NCBI GenBank assembly: GCA_047967505.1
Contig: CM106538.1
Reading direction: 5' to 3' (one strand)
DNA length: 64,000 nt
Origin: Dipteris shenzhenensis
Lineage: Eukaryota > Polypodiophyta > Polypodiopsida > Gleicheniales
In this document: positions 10,077 through 22,239 of the stretch, piece after piece
Numbering within the stretch: the stretch's first letter is position 1
How the letters are laid out: the number at the start of each line of letters is the position of its first letter
Program-made: the position numbers and the translations under genes
Notes under the pieces: model-generated
Database searches by the model: none
Told to the model about the DNA's origin: nothing
Seen by the model: the letters and a program-made list of their open reading frames with translations, nothing else

Positions 10077-11313
10077 ATGGCTTCTTCTACCCTCTCTTCC
10101 CCTTCCATCGTCTACCCCTCCTTTTCCTTCTCATCTTCCTCCTTCCTGGCGTCCCCCTTCCCCCTCGCTCCCCTCCATTGCCACACCTCTCCTAAAACTA
10201 GGCTTGTTTCAGCTAAATGCAGCCTTTCAGAGGTACTGGAATCCTCGCAAGCACCTCTCCTCATCCTTGCCCACGGTGTTCCTCTGAGAACGTCGTCTTG
10301 CATTGTTGTAACCATTTAGACAGTACTCTTGTGCTCAGCGTACTGCGGAATGTACTGGTGTTAGTGGCGGCAATCTGAAGAGTGCTCGTTGGCTGCAGGA
10401 TCAAACGTCTCGTAAAGCTACTCCTCGGCGTGAAATCTTGGCGGGTCTCGTGGCCACTGGTGCCGCCTTAGCTGTCTTCTCGAATGTCGCCTTGGCAGCT
10501 TCAGGACCTGGCACTTCTGGAGCCGAACAAACAGCCCAAAAGGCTGATGAGCTTTTGAAAGCGGCTGACAAGTTAAACATAGAGGAAGCACCCAGAAGAT
10601 ACGGCCCAGGAATCCCAGGGGCTGCCAAAGATCCCACCAAGAGTTCCCAGAAGTAATGCTCTGAAATTGTTTGCACTTAATTTCTGTGTGCGCACGCCGC
10701 ACAAATCCGAGCGATATGCCGTACGCAGATCGATTCTTTATTCTTATTTGTAACACCATGCATTCCCTCGTTGTCTCAGGGCAGGAAGTGGAGCTATTGA
10801 GAGTTTGCAACAAGGAACTGCTAATGTGCAGCAAAGTGCAAAGGGCGCTGCAAGAAAAGCCGAGGGCAAGAAAAGCGAGGCAGAGAGTGCCGCAAAAGAT
10901 ATTGTGGGTCAAGCAGAGAGTAAAGTCAATAGCGGTGGAGTCTTCAGCTCTATTCAAGAGAGTATTCAGGTTGTAATGATCACTTCTAGTGTAGTATGTT
11001 CGCTTTCTTCTGTAGTAGTATGGGCTACGTGCTCTCTTTCGCCTTCTTCTGTAATAGTATGAATGTACGTGTTCAGAGTGCATTCTGGTTGTAGTGATGA
11101 ATGCTCATAGTGATGAATTCTAGTGCAGTGTTTTCTTCGTGTGTTTCATAGAACACAATGGACATGGGAAAAACGGCACAAATATGGGCATATAATGCGT
11201 TTAATCCGAACTTTGTATTGCAGGGCCTGAGAGAGAGCGTAGCACAGAAGGGTAATGAAACCAAAAGTGCAGTAGAAGGCGCTGTTTCCGACGTCCAGAA
11301 AAAGGTGCAGTGA
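10077..11313 (+). CDS. predicted thylakoid-lumen protein with LEA-like helical tail, four exons
   Basis: The exons are 10077-10232, 10399-10652, 10780-10969 and 11224-11313, all with GT-AG introns and matching phases. Together they give an uninterrupted 229-residue protein. Residues 1 to about 50 are a Ser/Pro-rich chloroplast transit peptide. Next comes PRREILAG followed by a hydrophobic stretch (LVATGAALAVFSNVALA) ending in AxA-type residues, the pattern of a twin-arginine thylakoid signal cleaved in the lumen. The mature part has ADELLKAADKLNIEEAPRRYGPG. A Gln/Ala/Lys-rich amphipathic helix region follows (AKGAARKAEGKKSEAESAAK and similar), resembling LEA or COR15-type repeats. I do not recognise a named family. 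Lumen location and membrane- or stress-protective action are inferences from composition. Codons are clean and it is the best small host gene in the window. Confidence 0.82.
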
Positions 11314-11584
11314 AATTGTTAAGACAGCAATGGATCGAAGCTATCGTGCAGCACAAATGGATTGACACAGCGATGCTCCATTCTGTCGCTAGTGCCAATC
11401 GCAGCATAGAGGTCTGGACTCTTGTAGATTTTATTCGGAGTCTTGTTGTAGTGTGTATCATTACCTTTGTTTCGATTTTCTTATAGTGCTTTGGAAACCT
11501 TAAATGTATTTTTTATATGAGAATACGGAATTTTATTTTGAGTGTGGATGAAAGCATATATTAGCATATATTAAATATTAAAAG
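11314..11584. other. 3' flank of the lumen-protein gene
   Basis: AT-rich sequence with no coding signal. It probably contains the 3' untranslated region; no clear poly(A) signal was assigned. Confidence 0.4.
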
Positions 11585-12400
11585 GTAGACGGATGTGAAG
11601 AGAAGTTGTGCTAGCAAAATCCTTTGAGAAGGTTTGTCTGAGTTGGTTTTGAAGAGATTAAAAACAATATTTCTTGAAGGAGACTTGGCTTTGGCAATTT
11701 CATTTTCTCTACAAGTAGATTGCTTTATCATAAAAATCTATAGAATAGCCACTTAGTTCACTTTCACAAGAGATTAAAAACAATATTTCTTGAAGGAGAC
11801 TTGGCTTTGGCAATTTCATTTTCTCTACAAGTAGATTGCTTTATCATAAAAACTATAGAATAGCCACTTAGTTCACTTTCACAAGTTTATCTCAGCGTGG
11901 TATTTGAAAAGGTTTATTTGAGGTGGTTTTTAAGAGATCAAAAAAAATATTTTTGGAGGAGACTTGGCTTTTGCAATATCATTTTCTCTACAAGCAGATT
12001 GCTTTATCATGGAAATCTATAGAATAGGCACTTGATTCACTTCACAAATTTATCTTAACATGGTTTTTAAGAGATTAAAAATAATTATTTCTAGAGGAGA
12101 CTTGGCTTTTGCAATTTCATTTTCTCTACAAGGAGAATGCTTTATCATAGCATTCTTATATCATAACAAACTTGATTCACTTCACAAATTTATCTTAGCA
12201 TGGTTTTTAAGAGATGAAAAAGAATATTTCTTAAGGAAACTTGTCTTTTGCACTTTTAATGAGCTTTTGCACTTTTATTGAGAGTGGGTTGTAAGAGATT
12301 AGAAATAGTATTTCTTAGGAAACTTGGCTTTTGCACTTTTTTTCAGTATAAGTAGAGCCCTATTCATAAAATTTATAGAATGGGCACTTCATTCCCTTTC
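11585..12400 (+). repeat. degenerate tandem repeat, unit about 115-150 bp
   Basis: At least six diverged copies of a unit containing AAGAGATTAAAAA, GAGACTTGGCTTTGGCAATT, TTTTCTCTACAAG and GCTTTATCATAAAAA. Copies start near 11650, 11768, 11929, 12066, 12205 and 12290, and another piece lies near 12905. No coding content. Confidence 0.8.
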
Positions 12401-13136
12401 ACATACATTAGATTTTCTTATTCATAGACATCCTTTGACCCTTGTAATTACCTAATAAAAGTGTTGAAAAAAAAATTGTAAAAATATTCCTCACAATCAC
12501 TCTCAATGTAATAAAATTATACATGTTTATCTATTATAGTTAAAACAACACATTTGTGACAAGAGCTTTCTACTTTATTTATTTCAACAAAATCTTAAAG
12601 ATATTCCTCACAATCACTCTCAATGTAATAATATTATACATGTTTAACTATTTATTAAACACATTTGTGACGAGAGCTTTCTACTTTATTTATAACTTAA
12701 ATAACAAGATATTTATGATCCATATGTTTCAAAATGTTCAAGTATTTTAACTTGGACTTATCTATCTAATCTCATTAAAAACATGCAAAATATAATCCCA
12801 TAAATGTGTTCAAATGTTTAAATAACCTTTTTCGTTCAATTTGAATGGTCGAATGACTATATTTGGACATGGCATAATCCTCTAAGACAGTTTATGCTAG
12901 CATGGTTTTTAAAATATTAAAAATAGTATTTCTTAAGGAAACTTGGCTTTTACACAAGATGTAATTATAAAAATCTATTGAATGGGCATTTACAATAAAT
13001 TTTCTTGTTCATAAACATCTTATGTACCAGGCTTGTAATTACCTAGCAATAGTGTTAGAAAACATTTCTTTTAAAAACATCCTTCATAATCATTCTCAAT
13101 GTATAATATCCCTCGCATATATAACTACTTATCAAA
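12401..13136. repeat. AT-rich repeat fragments
   Basis: Diverged copies of segments with ACCCTTGTAATTACCTA, CCTCACAATCACTCTCAATG and CGAGAGCTTTCTACTTTATT recur around 12430-12780 and 13000-13136. They belong to the same array as the exact duplicate that follows. Confidence 0.6.
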
Positions 13137-13524
13137 CACATTTATATCAATATGACAAGAACTTTCTAGTGTATTTATAGCATAAAGAACAAAATATTTA
13201 TGGATATGTTTCAAAAAGTTGAAATAAGTATTAACTTGGAATTATCTATCTAATCTCATAAAACATTTCTTTAAAAAACATCCCTCACAATCACTCTCAA
13301 TGTATAATATCCCTTGCAATCACTCAATGTAACATCCCTCACAATCACTTTAAATACATAATAATATTATACATATATAACTACTTATTATAATAAAACA
13401 CATTTATATCAATATGACAAGAACTTTCTAGTGTATTTATAGCATAAAGAACAAAATATTTATGGATATGTTTCAAAAAGTTGAAATAAGTATTAACTTG
13501 GAATTATCTATCTAATCTCATAAA
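13137..13524 (+). repeat. exact 126-bp direct duplication
   Basis: 13137-13262 and 13399-13524 are identical by eye over 126 bp, 262 bp apart. Identity amid otherwise diverged repeats indicates recent duplication or gene conversion. Confidence 0.88.
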
Positions 13525-14284
13525 ATACAATACATGTAAGAAAATGCAAGATTTCCCAAATAGAACCCCATAAACATGTTCAAATGGCCTTTTTTAGTCA
13601 ATTTGAGTGGTTGAATGACTATATTTGGACATGACATGTGAAAGTTATGTTACTTGTAAAAGTGTTGTCCATGGTAATTTCGCCAATGAAATTACCTTGG
13701 AAGACCTACTTCAAAGGGTTTTTTCTGTGGCGAAACTACCTTCGATGGCTTGCTTCAATGAGGTTTCTTTGGAGAAACCCTTCCTGGTAGATAGGTCAAG
13801 AGAGTGTTTTCAATGTCACCCCTACTAAGAAGGATCATAAGAGAATGTTCATAAAGAAATCCACTCTACATGTGGGTTTCTTCAAAAGCCCTCCCATTAT
13901 CTTATTCACCATCCCTAAATATTTATGTAGAAATTTGTGTAAAAAATAGGCATTCCTATAATATTTTTGCAGATTTCTAAGGGGAATTATGTTTTCTTTC
14001 GATGCAATTTTTGCCATATTTTTACATAGTTGGAAGCTTTTTTAAATTTTCATCACCCGAATGTTCGAAAGATTTTTCTTGAAAAATGGTCGACCCCTAT
14101 GAGGATGAAAATAAATATTGTATAACTGTACATTCCTCGTACATTCGAGTATATAATATATCCTTAACTTGTGTATCTATAAAGATTGAATGACAAAACT
14201 TGCAATTTCTTATACCTCTGTTTTGCTTTTCTTATAGTGCTTTGAAACCTAGAAATTTATTTTTTATAAGAGAATACTATGTAG
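13525..14284. other. no gene seen
   Basis: AT-rich sequence. A 67-codon open stretch at 13625-13828 has no recognisable motif and no supporting context; I treat it as chance. Confidence 0.4.
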
Positions 14285-15515
14285 TATTGAGTGTGAGGAT
14301 GAATATCAAAAGGATAAATGAGGATGAAAGTATATATTGTATGTCTATACAATATAAAGTGTAATGCATGAAAATCAAAAGGATAAGGAAGGATGAAAGA
14401 AACTATATATTGTATATCAAAAGCAAATACGTGTGAGGATGAATATCAAAAGGATAAGTGAATGATATCATTACAATAATATAAAGGAAAATGCATGAAC
14501 ATCAAAAGGCAATATGAGTGAGGATGAATATACAAAAGCTTAATTATGAGAAACTATATATTGTATATCACATAAGCTAGTGTGAGGATGAATATCAAAA
14601 AGGGAAATACACAAATATCAAAAGGATGAGGAAAGATGAAAGTATCTTGAATATCAAAAGGAAATACGAGTGTGAATATGAATAGATCCCCATGATGAGT
14701 TTTATTAATTTATTAGTGAAAGTTGAGGGGGGTTGTGGCTTTGTGTGAATGACTAAGGTACGCTCTTATCCAAATATTAAATGTTCTAGAAGGTTCTTCC
14801 AAAGGCGGTGGTGTCTAGTATCTGGAAGGATGAATATACAAAAGGAATGAGAGATTATATAAAATAATCTTTCTTATCCTTAATTTTGATTTTCTTATAG
14901 TGCTTTGAAACCTAGAAATTCCTTTTTTATTTGAGGATGAGCAATTGTATAGAGTGTGAGGATGAATATCAAAAGGATAAGTGAGGATGAAAGTATATAT
15001 CGTATATCATTGCAACATAAAGGGCAATACATGAATATCAAAAGGATAAAGATGGGTGAAAGAAACTATATTGTATATCAAAAGGAAATACGAGTGTGAG
15101 TATGAATATACAAAAGGAAATACGGGGAAATGCATGAATATCCAAAGATAAGTGAGGATGAAAGAAGTTATGTATTTAATATTAAAAGGAAATATGATTG
15201 TGAGGATGTACATGTAAATACAGGGAGTACATGAATATCAAAAGGATAAGTGAGGATGAAAGATTCTATATATTGTATATGAAAAGGAAATATGAGTATG
15301 AGGATGAATATACAAAAGGAAAAATGATTGTGAGGGTGAATATACAAACAAAAATACATGAATATCAAAAGGAAATATGAGTGTGAGCATGAATATACAA
15401 AATCAAATACATGAATATCAAAATGAAAATACGAGTGTGAGGATGAATGTCAAAAGGAAATACATGAATATCAAAATAATAAGTGAGGATGAAAGAAACT
15501 ATTTATTGTATTTCC
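14285..15515 (+). repeat. AT-rich minisatellite
   Basis: The stretch is built from permuted blocks: GAATATCAAAAGGATAAG, GTGAGGATGAAAG, TATATTGTATATC and GGAAATACGAGTGTGAGGAT. They recur more than ten times with variable spacing. Open frames on both strands are products of the repeat. Confidence 0.85.
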
Positions 15516-15779
15516 AAAGAGGAGGGTTTTATATTAAAAGTCACAGTGAAGTGGTATGGTAAATACAACTGTTCCTTTCAGAAACTGCGACCATCACTGC
15601 TTAGAGAATCTAATATTCTTCCTTTGGGACAAACATGCCATGACAAAAGGTAACAAATACAACAATAGTGTCAGAAGCTCGGTGTGCCTACTGTGTGTTT
15701 CTTAGCTCCGCATTGCACTGGGGCTCAAACTATCTCTATGGCGTCTCTTGAGTCAAAGCATTGAACCGTTGCTGACTCT

Positions 15780-16900
15780 ACCAGTTACTCTCATTCCAAG
15801 CTCTGTTGGTAGCACTTCTTGGATCGGTTCAGGCCACACGCCACTTGTATTGCATGTATGGGATGCTTCCTTCCATCGAGATAGGAGAGGGGATTAGTGC
15901 AGTTGACCAAGGGGTCATCGTTGGTTCTTTGGGGGGAGGAGGGACGTCTGCTGCCTTTGGGCACTTTTTTGTGCCTTCTCTTTCTCTTGAAGCTCGTGTG
16001 TGTAGGGCACCATGAGGTCCCACACCTTTCGCATGAGCTAGTACTGAGTGCCTTCTTCTTTTTAAGGCCCACCTTTACCTCCTTTGTCATCTTGTCAAGT
16101 GCCTCCCAATTTTTTCTACGTTTAGACACCACGTTAGTAACATGAGAGCAACATCAATATAATCATTTCAAAAATTAACAGAACATCTCTGAGTCCATAA
16201 CACCCAAAGTGCTTGCGCTTGTACCACTTGCTAGTGCCCTAGTGCTCTTAAAGGAGTGTCTCCCAAGAGTAGGTATGCATAATGCATCGAAACACCCATT
16301 ATTTGTCTTCTCATAAGGTTCCAAACATTGGTTGCATATACAATTCATGATGAGGTGGGGAATATACTCTGTCTCCCTTTTGCAACGTGCACACTTCTCG
16401 TCCCTCACCCAATTCTTTGTGCTTTACCCACTATCCATACTCCCTTGTGTATGATGATCCATAGCAAGCATGATTTTTTTTTGGGGTATTTCCTTGTCCC
16501 ACATCTTTTCAAACCTCCTTTCCCATTTTTTCACCGAGTCCCATCTTATCCATTTTCGGTTGAGATGTGCAACTAGTTCCTCTTGGTGTTCGTGAATGAT
16601 GGGCATCGGGCTGAGTTGATTTTGCCCCGCCCATCTGAATTCTTTGATTGAGAGCTTGGACCTTCCTCACATCCATGCTAGTGATTCCACATCCCACAGA
16701 TTCTTTCGTTCCTTGATTAAGCTGGTATCGAATTAGTTTAGTCTGAATTCTGTTGCTACCACCTCATCACACTTCCACTTTCTGTTTGGCCTGTCCCGCA
16801 AGTCTTGCTAGCATCTAATTCCTTTTTTGTTAAGACGGAGGGCCACTCATCTTTGCCCGTAGCCCATGCAAATCATAGGTTGGCTTGGAGAGACCACCGC
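15780..16900 (-). pseudogene. LINE-type retrotransposon 3' fragment (zf-RVT region)
   Basis: On the minus strand a CARCKRETEYIPHLIMNC motif (16340-16400) matches the C-x2-C...H-x4/5-C zinc-binding region that follows reverse transcriptase in plant LINEs. Upstream (about 16424-16700 on the same strand) is WDKEIPQKKIMLAM, like the W-x3-P-x-K-I segment of the same domain. Frames shift repeatedly and no RT catalytic core is present. The second half (16132-15791) is a basic Lys/Arg/Ser-rich stretch of uncertain origin. Confidence 0.55.
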
Positions 16901-17180
16901 ACTAGTTTTGGGCATAATAATGAGATGCAATTTGTCATTCTGAGCATCGCCTCGGCATAGTCTCTAGCCTAACAACCTATCATCGCCCAGAATTCAAGGT
17001 TGTCTTGGAGAGACCACCATGCTGGTTCTTGGAGTTATAGATCCATTAGCTATTTTTACGTATTACAAGAGGAGGTCTATGATGACCAGCGTGTTGGCAA
17101 ACAGAAGGAGATCTATGAAAGCCACTACACTGGTTCTTTGAGTTATATATTTGTGTACTAAGAAAAATGTGTTCCGTTGT
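16850..17180. repeat. short diverged repeats around CCAC...TGGTT
   Basis: Three to four copies of a piece like GGAGAGACCACC-n-CTGGTTCTTGGAGTTATA occur near 16880, 17010, 17085 and 17120. They resemble the palindromic motifs that become dense after 18.2 kb. Confidence 0.5.
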
Positions 17181-17189
17181 GCAACCAAG

Positions 17190-17373
17190 AAAAATGCAAT
17201 TGAGGATATGGCCCTTGAGGGGTCCCCTCTAGGGGCAAGGGCCATATCGACATGCATTATACAATATCCCATGAAACTGTCCAGTGGAATCCTGGATATT
17301 GTATAATGCATGTCGATATGGCCCTTGCCCCTAGAGGGGACCCCTCAAGGGCCATATCCTCAATTGCATTTTT
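17190..17373. repeat. perfect inverted repeat, 80-bp arms, 24-nt loop
   Basis: 17190-17269 and 17294-17373 are exact reverse complements. Each arm contains a smaller inverted repeat (ATATGGCCCTT...AAGGGCCATAT around GGGG...CCCC), so a cruciform or nested hairpin is possible. The flanks show no clear target duplication beyond A/T runs. It could be a foldback MITE or a small-RNA hairpin source. Confidence 0.97.
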
Positions 17374-18169
17374 TGAAAGTTTAAGTATCTCCATGCAACC
17401 ACAACGGTGGAGTCGTTGGATAGGTAGCGGCCATAACCATTCAAATATAGATATAAAAGTTAACAACAGTGCATATTGAGAGCCTCAAATTGAACAAAAA
17501 GAGATTACATAAATGCCTTAGAGACTAAAACATTAGATCCAGTGAGCCAAAAAATTGTTGAGAGCCCAAAAGATCGTTGAGAGCCCAAAAGATTACATCC
17601 ATCCATTGCTGAGAGCCTCATCTGAGCAAGAGGGAATTTGTACAACTCAATTTTCTGCCAGTCTAGCTTGTTGCATTAAAATTTTTTAGGGAGCCAAATG
17701 AGGATACGATGGAGAGGCCAAAGAACATGCACATTGCTAGGACTCAGATTATGGCCCCCCCAGCAAGTCGAGAGTACTCGGTAACCCATATAGCACAGCC
17801 ATAAAGAGGCCCTCTGTGAGCATGTCATCTAAGGTGATGACATTCAGATGTGTGGGGAATCGACTATGGGAACGAAGGGTCTCCACTAGTGCTAGCATTT
17901 CTACTCCAGGTGAGTGCAACACAATCACCTTATATGATAAGGTAGATAACATTGGGATCACAGAGCATCAAGGGGGAGTGGTAGTAGGCATGCTGAAGAT
18001 GAGTGGGTGAGCAGTAGATGGGCAAGGGAGCAGATGAGTGACGAGAGTTGGAGGAGGGAGCATGGAGCAAGTAGAGTAGGGGTGGAAAAGAGCTAGAGGA
18101 GGGGTGTGGAGCAAAGTAGCAGAGCATGGGTGGATCAGAGCAATGTAGTAAAATGCCAAATGCCACAGA
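17374..18169. other. no gene seen
   Basis: Contains a small triplication of GTTGAGAGCCCAAAAGAT-like units near 17555-17610. No coding signature. Confidence 0.4.
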
Positions 18170-18990
18170 TCTTATATATATTATAAAGTTTGAGCCATCA
18201 TGGTGGCTGGAGCCTGGGGTTCCATCCATATTAATTGCAGGCCATTGCGGTGGAATCCCCCAAATGGGCTGGTAATCATGAAGAAGACGCCATGTGGTGC
18301 CACTCCGGTGGCTGGTAATTAATTGCCAGCCCAGTGGAATCTTAGCCATGAGAGACGGGGCTTATGAGAGCCACCACCACCGAGTAGTAATTCCCACAAA
18401 GGTAAATCATGAAACTCTAATCACTCATTACCATGCACTCTAGTTCTCTACTGAGCATACAAGCCCAGTGATTGGTAATTTTTACTGCACTCATAGTGAT
18501 CATGCATGCTAAAGCATGGTGGTGGGTGAGCGGTGGCACGGTGGAATTGTAGCCACGATAGACGTGACTGATGACAGCCCCACCATCAGGCAGTAATTCC
18601 CAAAAAAAGTAAATCATGAAGCCTAACCACCTCTAATCCATCATTACCATGGACTCTAGTACTCTCCTAAGCATGCAAGCCTGGTGGCTGGTAATTTATT
18701 GCACTCGTAGTAATCATGCATGCAAGCCCAGTGGCGGTAACTAGAAGCTGAGTAATTGCAGGCCACTACAGTGGCTAGTAATTAATTGCCAGTTCGGTGG
18801 GTCTTAGCCGCCACCATAGATGTGGCTGAGAATCTTAGATGCCACCACCTCTAATCATTCATTATGATGCAAGTCAGTACTACCACCTTGAATTATTCAA
18901 AATTCGAGCCAACCACCGTAGTGGCTCTCACCTTGACACAGTAGTTGGGTTACAACCACCGTGGTGGCTCACAGCTTGACAGACTAGTCA
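18170..18990. repeat. dispersed short palindromes CCAC-n-GTGG and a 206-bp duplication
   Basis: Motifs such as GCCACTCCGGTGGCTGGTAATT, AACCACCGTAGTGGCTC and ACAACCACCGTGGTGGCTC occur repeatedly, often followed by GTAATTAATTGC. Around 18386 and 18593 a unit of about 206 bp is duplicated with divergence (GTAATTCCCA...AAATCATGAA...CATGCATGC). Confidence 0.7.
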
Positions 18991-18994
18991 CAGT

Positions 18995-19225
18995 TATTCC
19001 ATTCCCTTAACTGTTTCGTCTTCTATCCTTCTCGAACATTTCATTCTCCCTTGCAATCTGAAGCCTCCACTATTCCCTTTCCTTCACTGCTTCATCTTTT
19101 ATCCCTCTCAACCATTTCTTTCTCCCTTGCAATCGAACTGCAAACTCAAGCCTCCACTATTCCATTTCCTTCACTATTTCATCTTCTATCCCTCTCGACC
19201 ATTTCTATCTCCCTTGCACTCTTCC
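18995..19225 (+). repeat. three tandem ~80-bp copies in a pyrimidine-rich leader
   Basis: TTCACT/TTAACT-n-TTCATCTTCTATCCCTCTC...TTTCTCCCTTGCAATC occurs three times just upstream of the coiled-coil ORF. It looks like a repeated 5' leader. Confidence 0.7.
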
Positions 19226-19250
19226 TACAACTTCTATCCCCTCTCGTAAT

Positions 19251-20680
19251 GGATCCTGCACAGTCTAGGAGCTCCTCACACAATTTTCCTCCCCCTCTGC
19301 ACCACAGTGCGAGAGCCCCTCCTCCCCTAATCTTGAAATCGTGACATATGGGAGCTCCTCTCTCACTCTTCAAAACCCCAATTTGGATGCTCTCCAAAGC
19401 TTCACCAAGTTGGTACAGGAGGTGAACGTGAAGGAGGGGCAACTAGGCTATAAAGGTCAGAAGATTACCATCAATGAAAGAGTGATTGAAAATGCTCTAG
19501 GAATTTTTGGAGGCAGTTTGCAAGCACAATTTTTCGAGAAGCAATGGAAGATACAGGATGTTCTAGACGTATACCCCAAGGCTTAGATTAGTAAAGATGG
19601 GAGTCAAGATTTTGAGCTTGTCAACAGGCCTCCAAGATGTGCTGAAGAGGACATTCACTTCTTTCCTGATACGAGAGGAACCTGTAAGTTCTGATAGGTT
19701 CAAGCAGCATTAGAGCAACTGAAATTATGTGATGTATCTTTCTCAAGAGCGATCTCCAAGAGTGTGTTAACCAACCCAAAGAATTGCATGGATGGCAAAT
19801 CCCAATTGTCATCTCAGTCTGCTAGAGTTGCAATACACCTGATGGCATCTACCCTCAAAGGGATTTTTGAGCAATACGATAAGGAGATGTCTTAGAAGGT
19901 GACTTTTCTACAAGAGAGCGACTGATGCAGCAAAGGTAGCACAACTTGAGAAAAGTCTCAGGGAAGGTGTAGAAGCCAAGGTAGAGGAGGCAAAAGTGAG
20001 GGCCTTGTAGGCATAAGAGCAAGCTAAGGCCGCTACAAAATTGGTTGACATGGAAAGGCATAGAAGAGAAGAAGCAGAGAAGCGCATGAAGGATCTCCGA
20101 GATAGGCTCGAAGAAGTGAGAAATGACAGGGATATGGCAGACAAGGAGCTAGAAAAGATGCGAAAGGATCTTGAAGATCAGAGAGCCGAAAAGGAGGGTC
20201 TTTACAAATGGCTTTGCAACATGCAGAACGCATTGAATATTGAAAAAGACCAGATGATGGAGGAGCTGAAAAGGGAGAATGCAAAAACAAAAAAGGTGAT
20301 TCAAGAACTGCGAGAGAGCTTCAAAGCCAAGAAGGATGGGGCAGAGGGCAACTGGGGTGGAGAAGACAATGAGGTAGCTCCCAGGCCAGGAAGGATATAG
20401 AGAGTAGCCACAGTGGAGCAAGTTTTAGCCACCATGGTGGAGCAATTTGCAGTAGCCACCCACGGTGAGGGTTGTCTTTTTGAAACACTGTTGGAAGTCC
20501 AAAGAGCAAGCTACTAGACCCTGCAAGAAGATCAGGATAGATGTTTGCACAAGCTTGCCGTGGCTTTTGACAGTTATGAAAAGCAGTCCGTCGTCCTGAG
20601 AGATTTACAAACTAGAGTGGAAGTCTTGGAAACGGCCCATAATGATGTTTTCAGCAATTTATGTAGCTTCAACATATGCT
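19251..20680 (+). pseudogene. decayed coiled-coil ORF of unknown family
   Basis: ATG at 19251 begins MDPAQSRSSS and is followed after a frame change by SFTKLVQEVNVKEGQLGYKG and NERVIENALGIFGG. After stops at 19585 and 19890 a long charged coiled coil covers 20041-20400 (heptads rich in Glu, Lys, Arg and Leu). A further helical part ends near 20680. At least three frame changes and several TAG stops occur. The architecture of a globular N-part plus a long coiled coil is common in plant repeat-encoded proteins. I cannot assign a family, and the surrounding repeats suggest it belongs to a mobile element. Confidence 0.5.
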
Positions 20681-21513
20681 AAGGGATTCAAATGAAGCTG
20701 TTGCATAGAGTGAGCTAAAAGTGGAGGAGATGAAGGAGAACATCTGCATCCTTAGGATGAGGGAGGAAGGAATCAAGAAGCAACTTTGTCATGTATAGAG
20801 AAAGATTGTGGTATTGACGGCCACAATAGTTAAATCGGGTGCCTATCCTACTATGCACCAGGGTTTAAAATGCATGGTCTGCCATACCCCCATCATAGAT
20901 GACTACTGTATTCGATGACCCGCTTGCTACCACCCTGTGCACATTTTTTGCTTTGGAGTGTTTGTGCATACAAAATCTCTATGTAGAGAATGACATTTGC
21001 CATTGTCCAGGTCATGGACAGATCAAATGTGCATGCCTGCTACAACTATCTACTATGATGAGAAAGTAGATGCTACAGCTCAATTTGCCATTTGGGCAAA
21101 AGATCTTAAAGACAAGGAGCTCAAATTGAAGAAGGCCAATGACTGCGAGGAAAAGGAGCCTAAAGGGAGGAACCAGCCCCCTTCAAGAAAGGAGCCAGAA
21201 GGGTCAAGCTTGCAACCAGGAAGCTCAAATCAAGGAAAGAGGAAGCGGCATGAAGGGAGGGACTCGGCCCCTGTAGGAAGGAGCCAGCCCCATTCTGGAA
21301 AGGAGCAAGGAGGGCCAAGCCTGCAATCAGGGAGCTCAACAAGGAGTCCTTGAGATGTAATCTGAAGTAAAGGAGTCTTTGAGATTGTAATCTATGTAAT
21401 TTGTGTGTAATCTATTGAATTGTTAATCTTCTCCAGAGTTTACTTGGGCAATGTTTTCTCAGCTATGTGACTAGATAGTGTCCTTTGACCCATGCCAACA
21501 CGGTGATAATAAT
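20681..21513 (+). pseudogene. basic low-complexity ORF remnants
   Basis: An open stretch at 20997-21353 encodes a Lys/Glu then Ser/Gly/Gln-rich sequence. It has an internal duplication (RNQPPSRKEPEGSSLQPGSS and a near copy of SQPHSGKEQGGPSLQSGSS). It is probably the C-terminal continuation of the coiled-coil ORF. No known domain. Confidence 0.35.
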
Positions 21514-21680
21514 AAGATGAAAGATTTTGATTTGACAAGTAATGTGAGATGAAAGATTTTAATTAGATCACTTAAGTGAGACTGAAATATTTCGATTAAT
21601 GAACTAATGTGAGACGAAAGATTTCGATTAGACAACTAATGTGAGACGAAAGATTTCGATTAGACAACTAACATGAGACT
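21514..21680 (+). repeat. minisatellite, unit about 35 bp
   Basis: Five diverging units of TGAGACGAAAGATTTCGATTAGACAACTAA type; the last two are nearly identical. Confidence 0.88.
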
Positions 21681-22239
21681 AAAGAATGAGAAGGTCAGGC
21701 TCAATGAACTCTCTCCCTATTTTAGTGCAATGTAGACACAACTAAGAGCCCATTATGAAATCTAGCCCCAAAACTATGTACACTGATCCAAACTCTATAC
21801 ACCAATCCACCTATAACGAATATATGGCATACCCAAATAACTTTGGAATGCTATTGTTCTATCTGAAAACGATGTTGGATGGCATCCTCATAAAAATAGA
21901 CCCGGAGAAGGAGGAAAATAGCTACAAGGAGGACATTCTTTGGTGGTGGGTGTATTACTTGGAGTCAACACAAACGGTGAATATTAATTTTCGTGGCTAT
22001 TGTTTTTCTTGCTCTTTTAAGGTGCTTGTCAAGCTCATGATGTAGGTTTCTTTTGGCAGGACATGATAGAGGCACGAAGATGTATAGACCCCCAGCGAAA
22101 GGAGGAGTTACTATGGGCATATAAGTTGGCAGAGTCAAGCAAGCAGTGTGTAATCTGAGTGTGTGAAGAGGTCTACCATTGTGCAGCAGACTGGCCTCAA
22201 GAGCTGGGAGATGCTTGCCATAGAGAGGCTGATAAGATA
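21681..22239. other. no gene recognised
   Basis: A 96-codon open stretch (21755-22045) encodes a Tyr-, Lys- and Glu-rich peptide without a recognisable domain. It is probably part of the same decayed element. Confidence 0.35.

Noticed and set aside
14285-15515. CRISPR-like array
   Set aside because: Repeats are permuted, variable in length and without unique equal-length spacers; this is a plant nuclear minisatellite.
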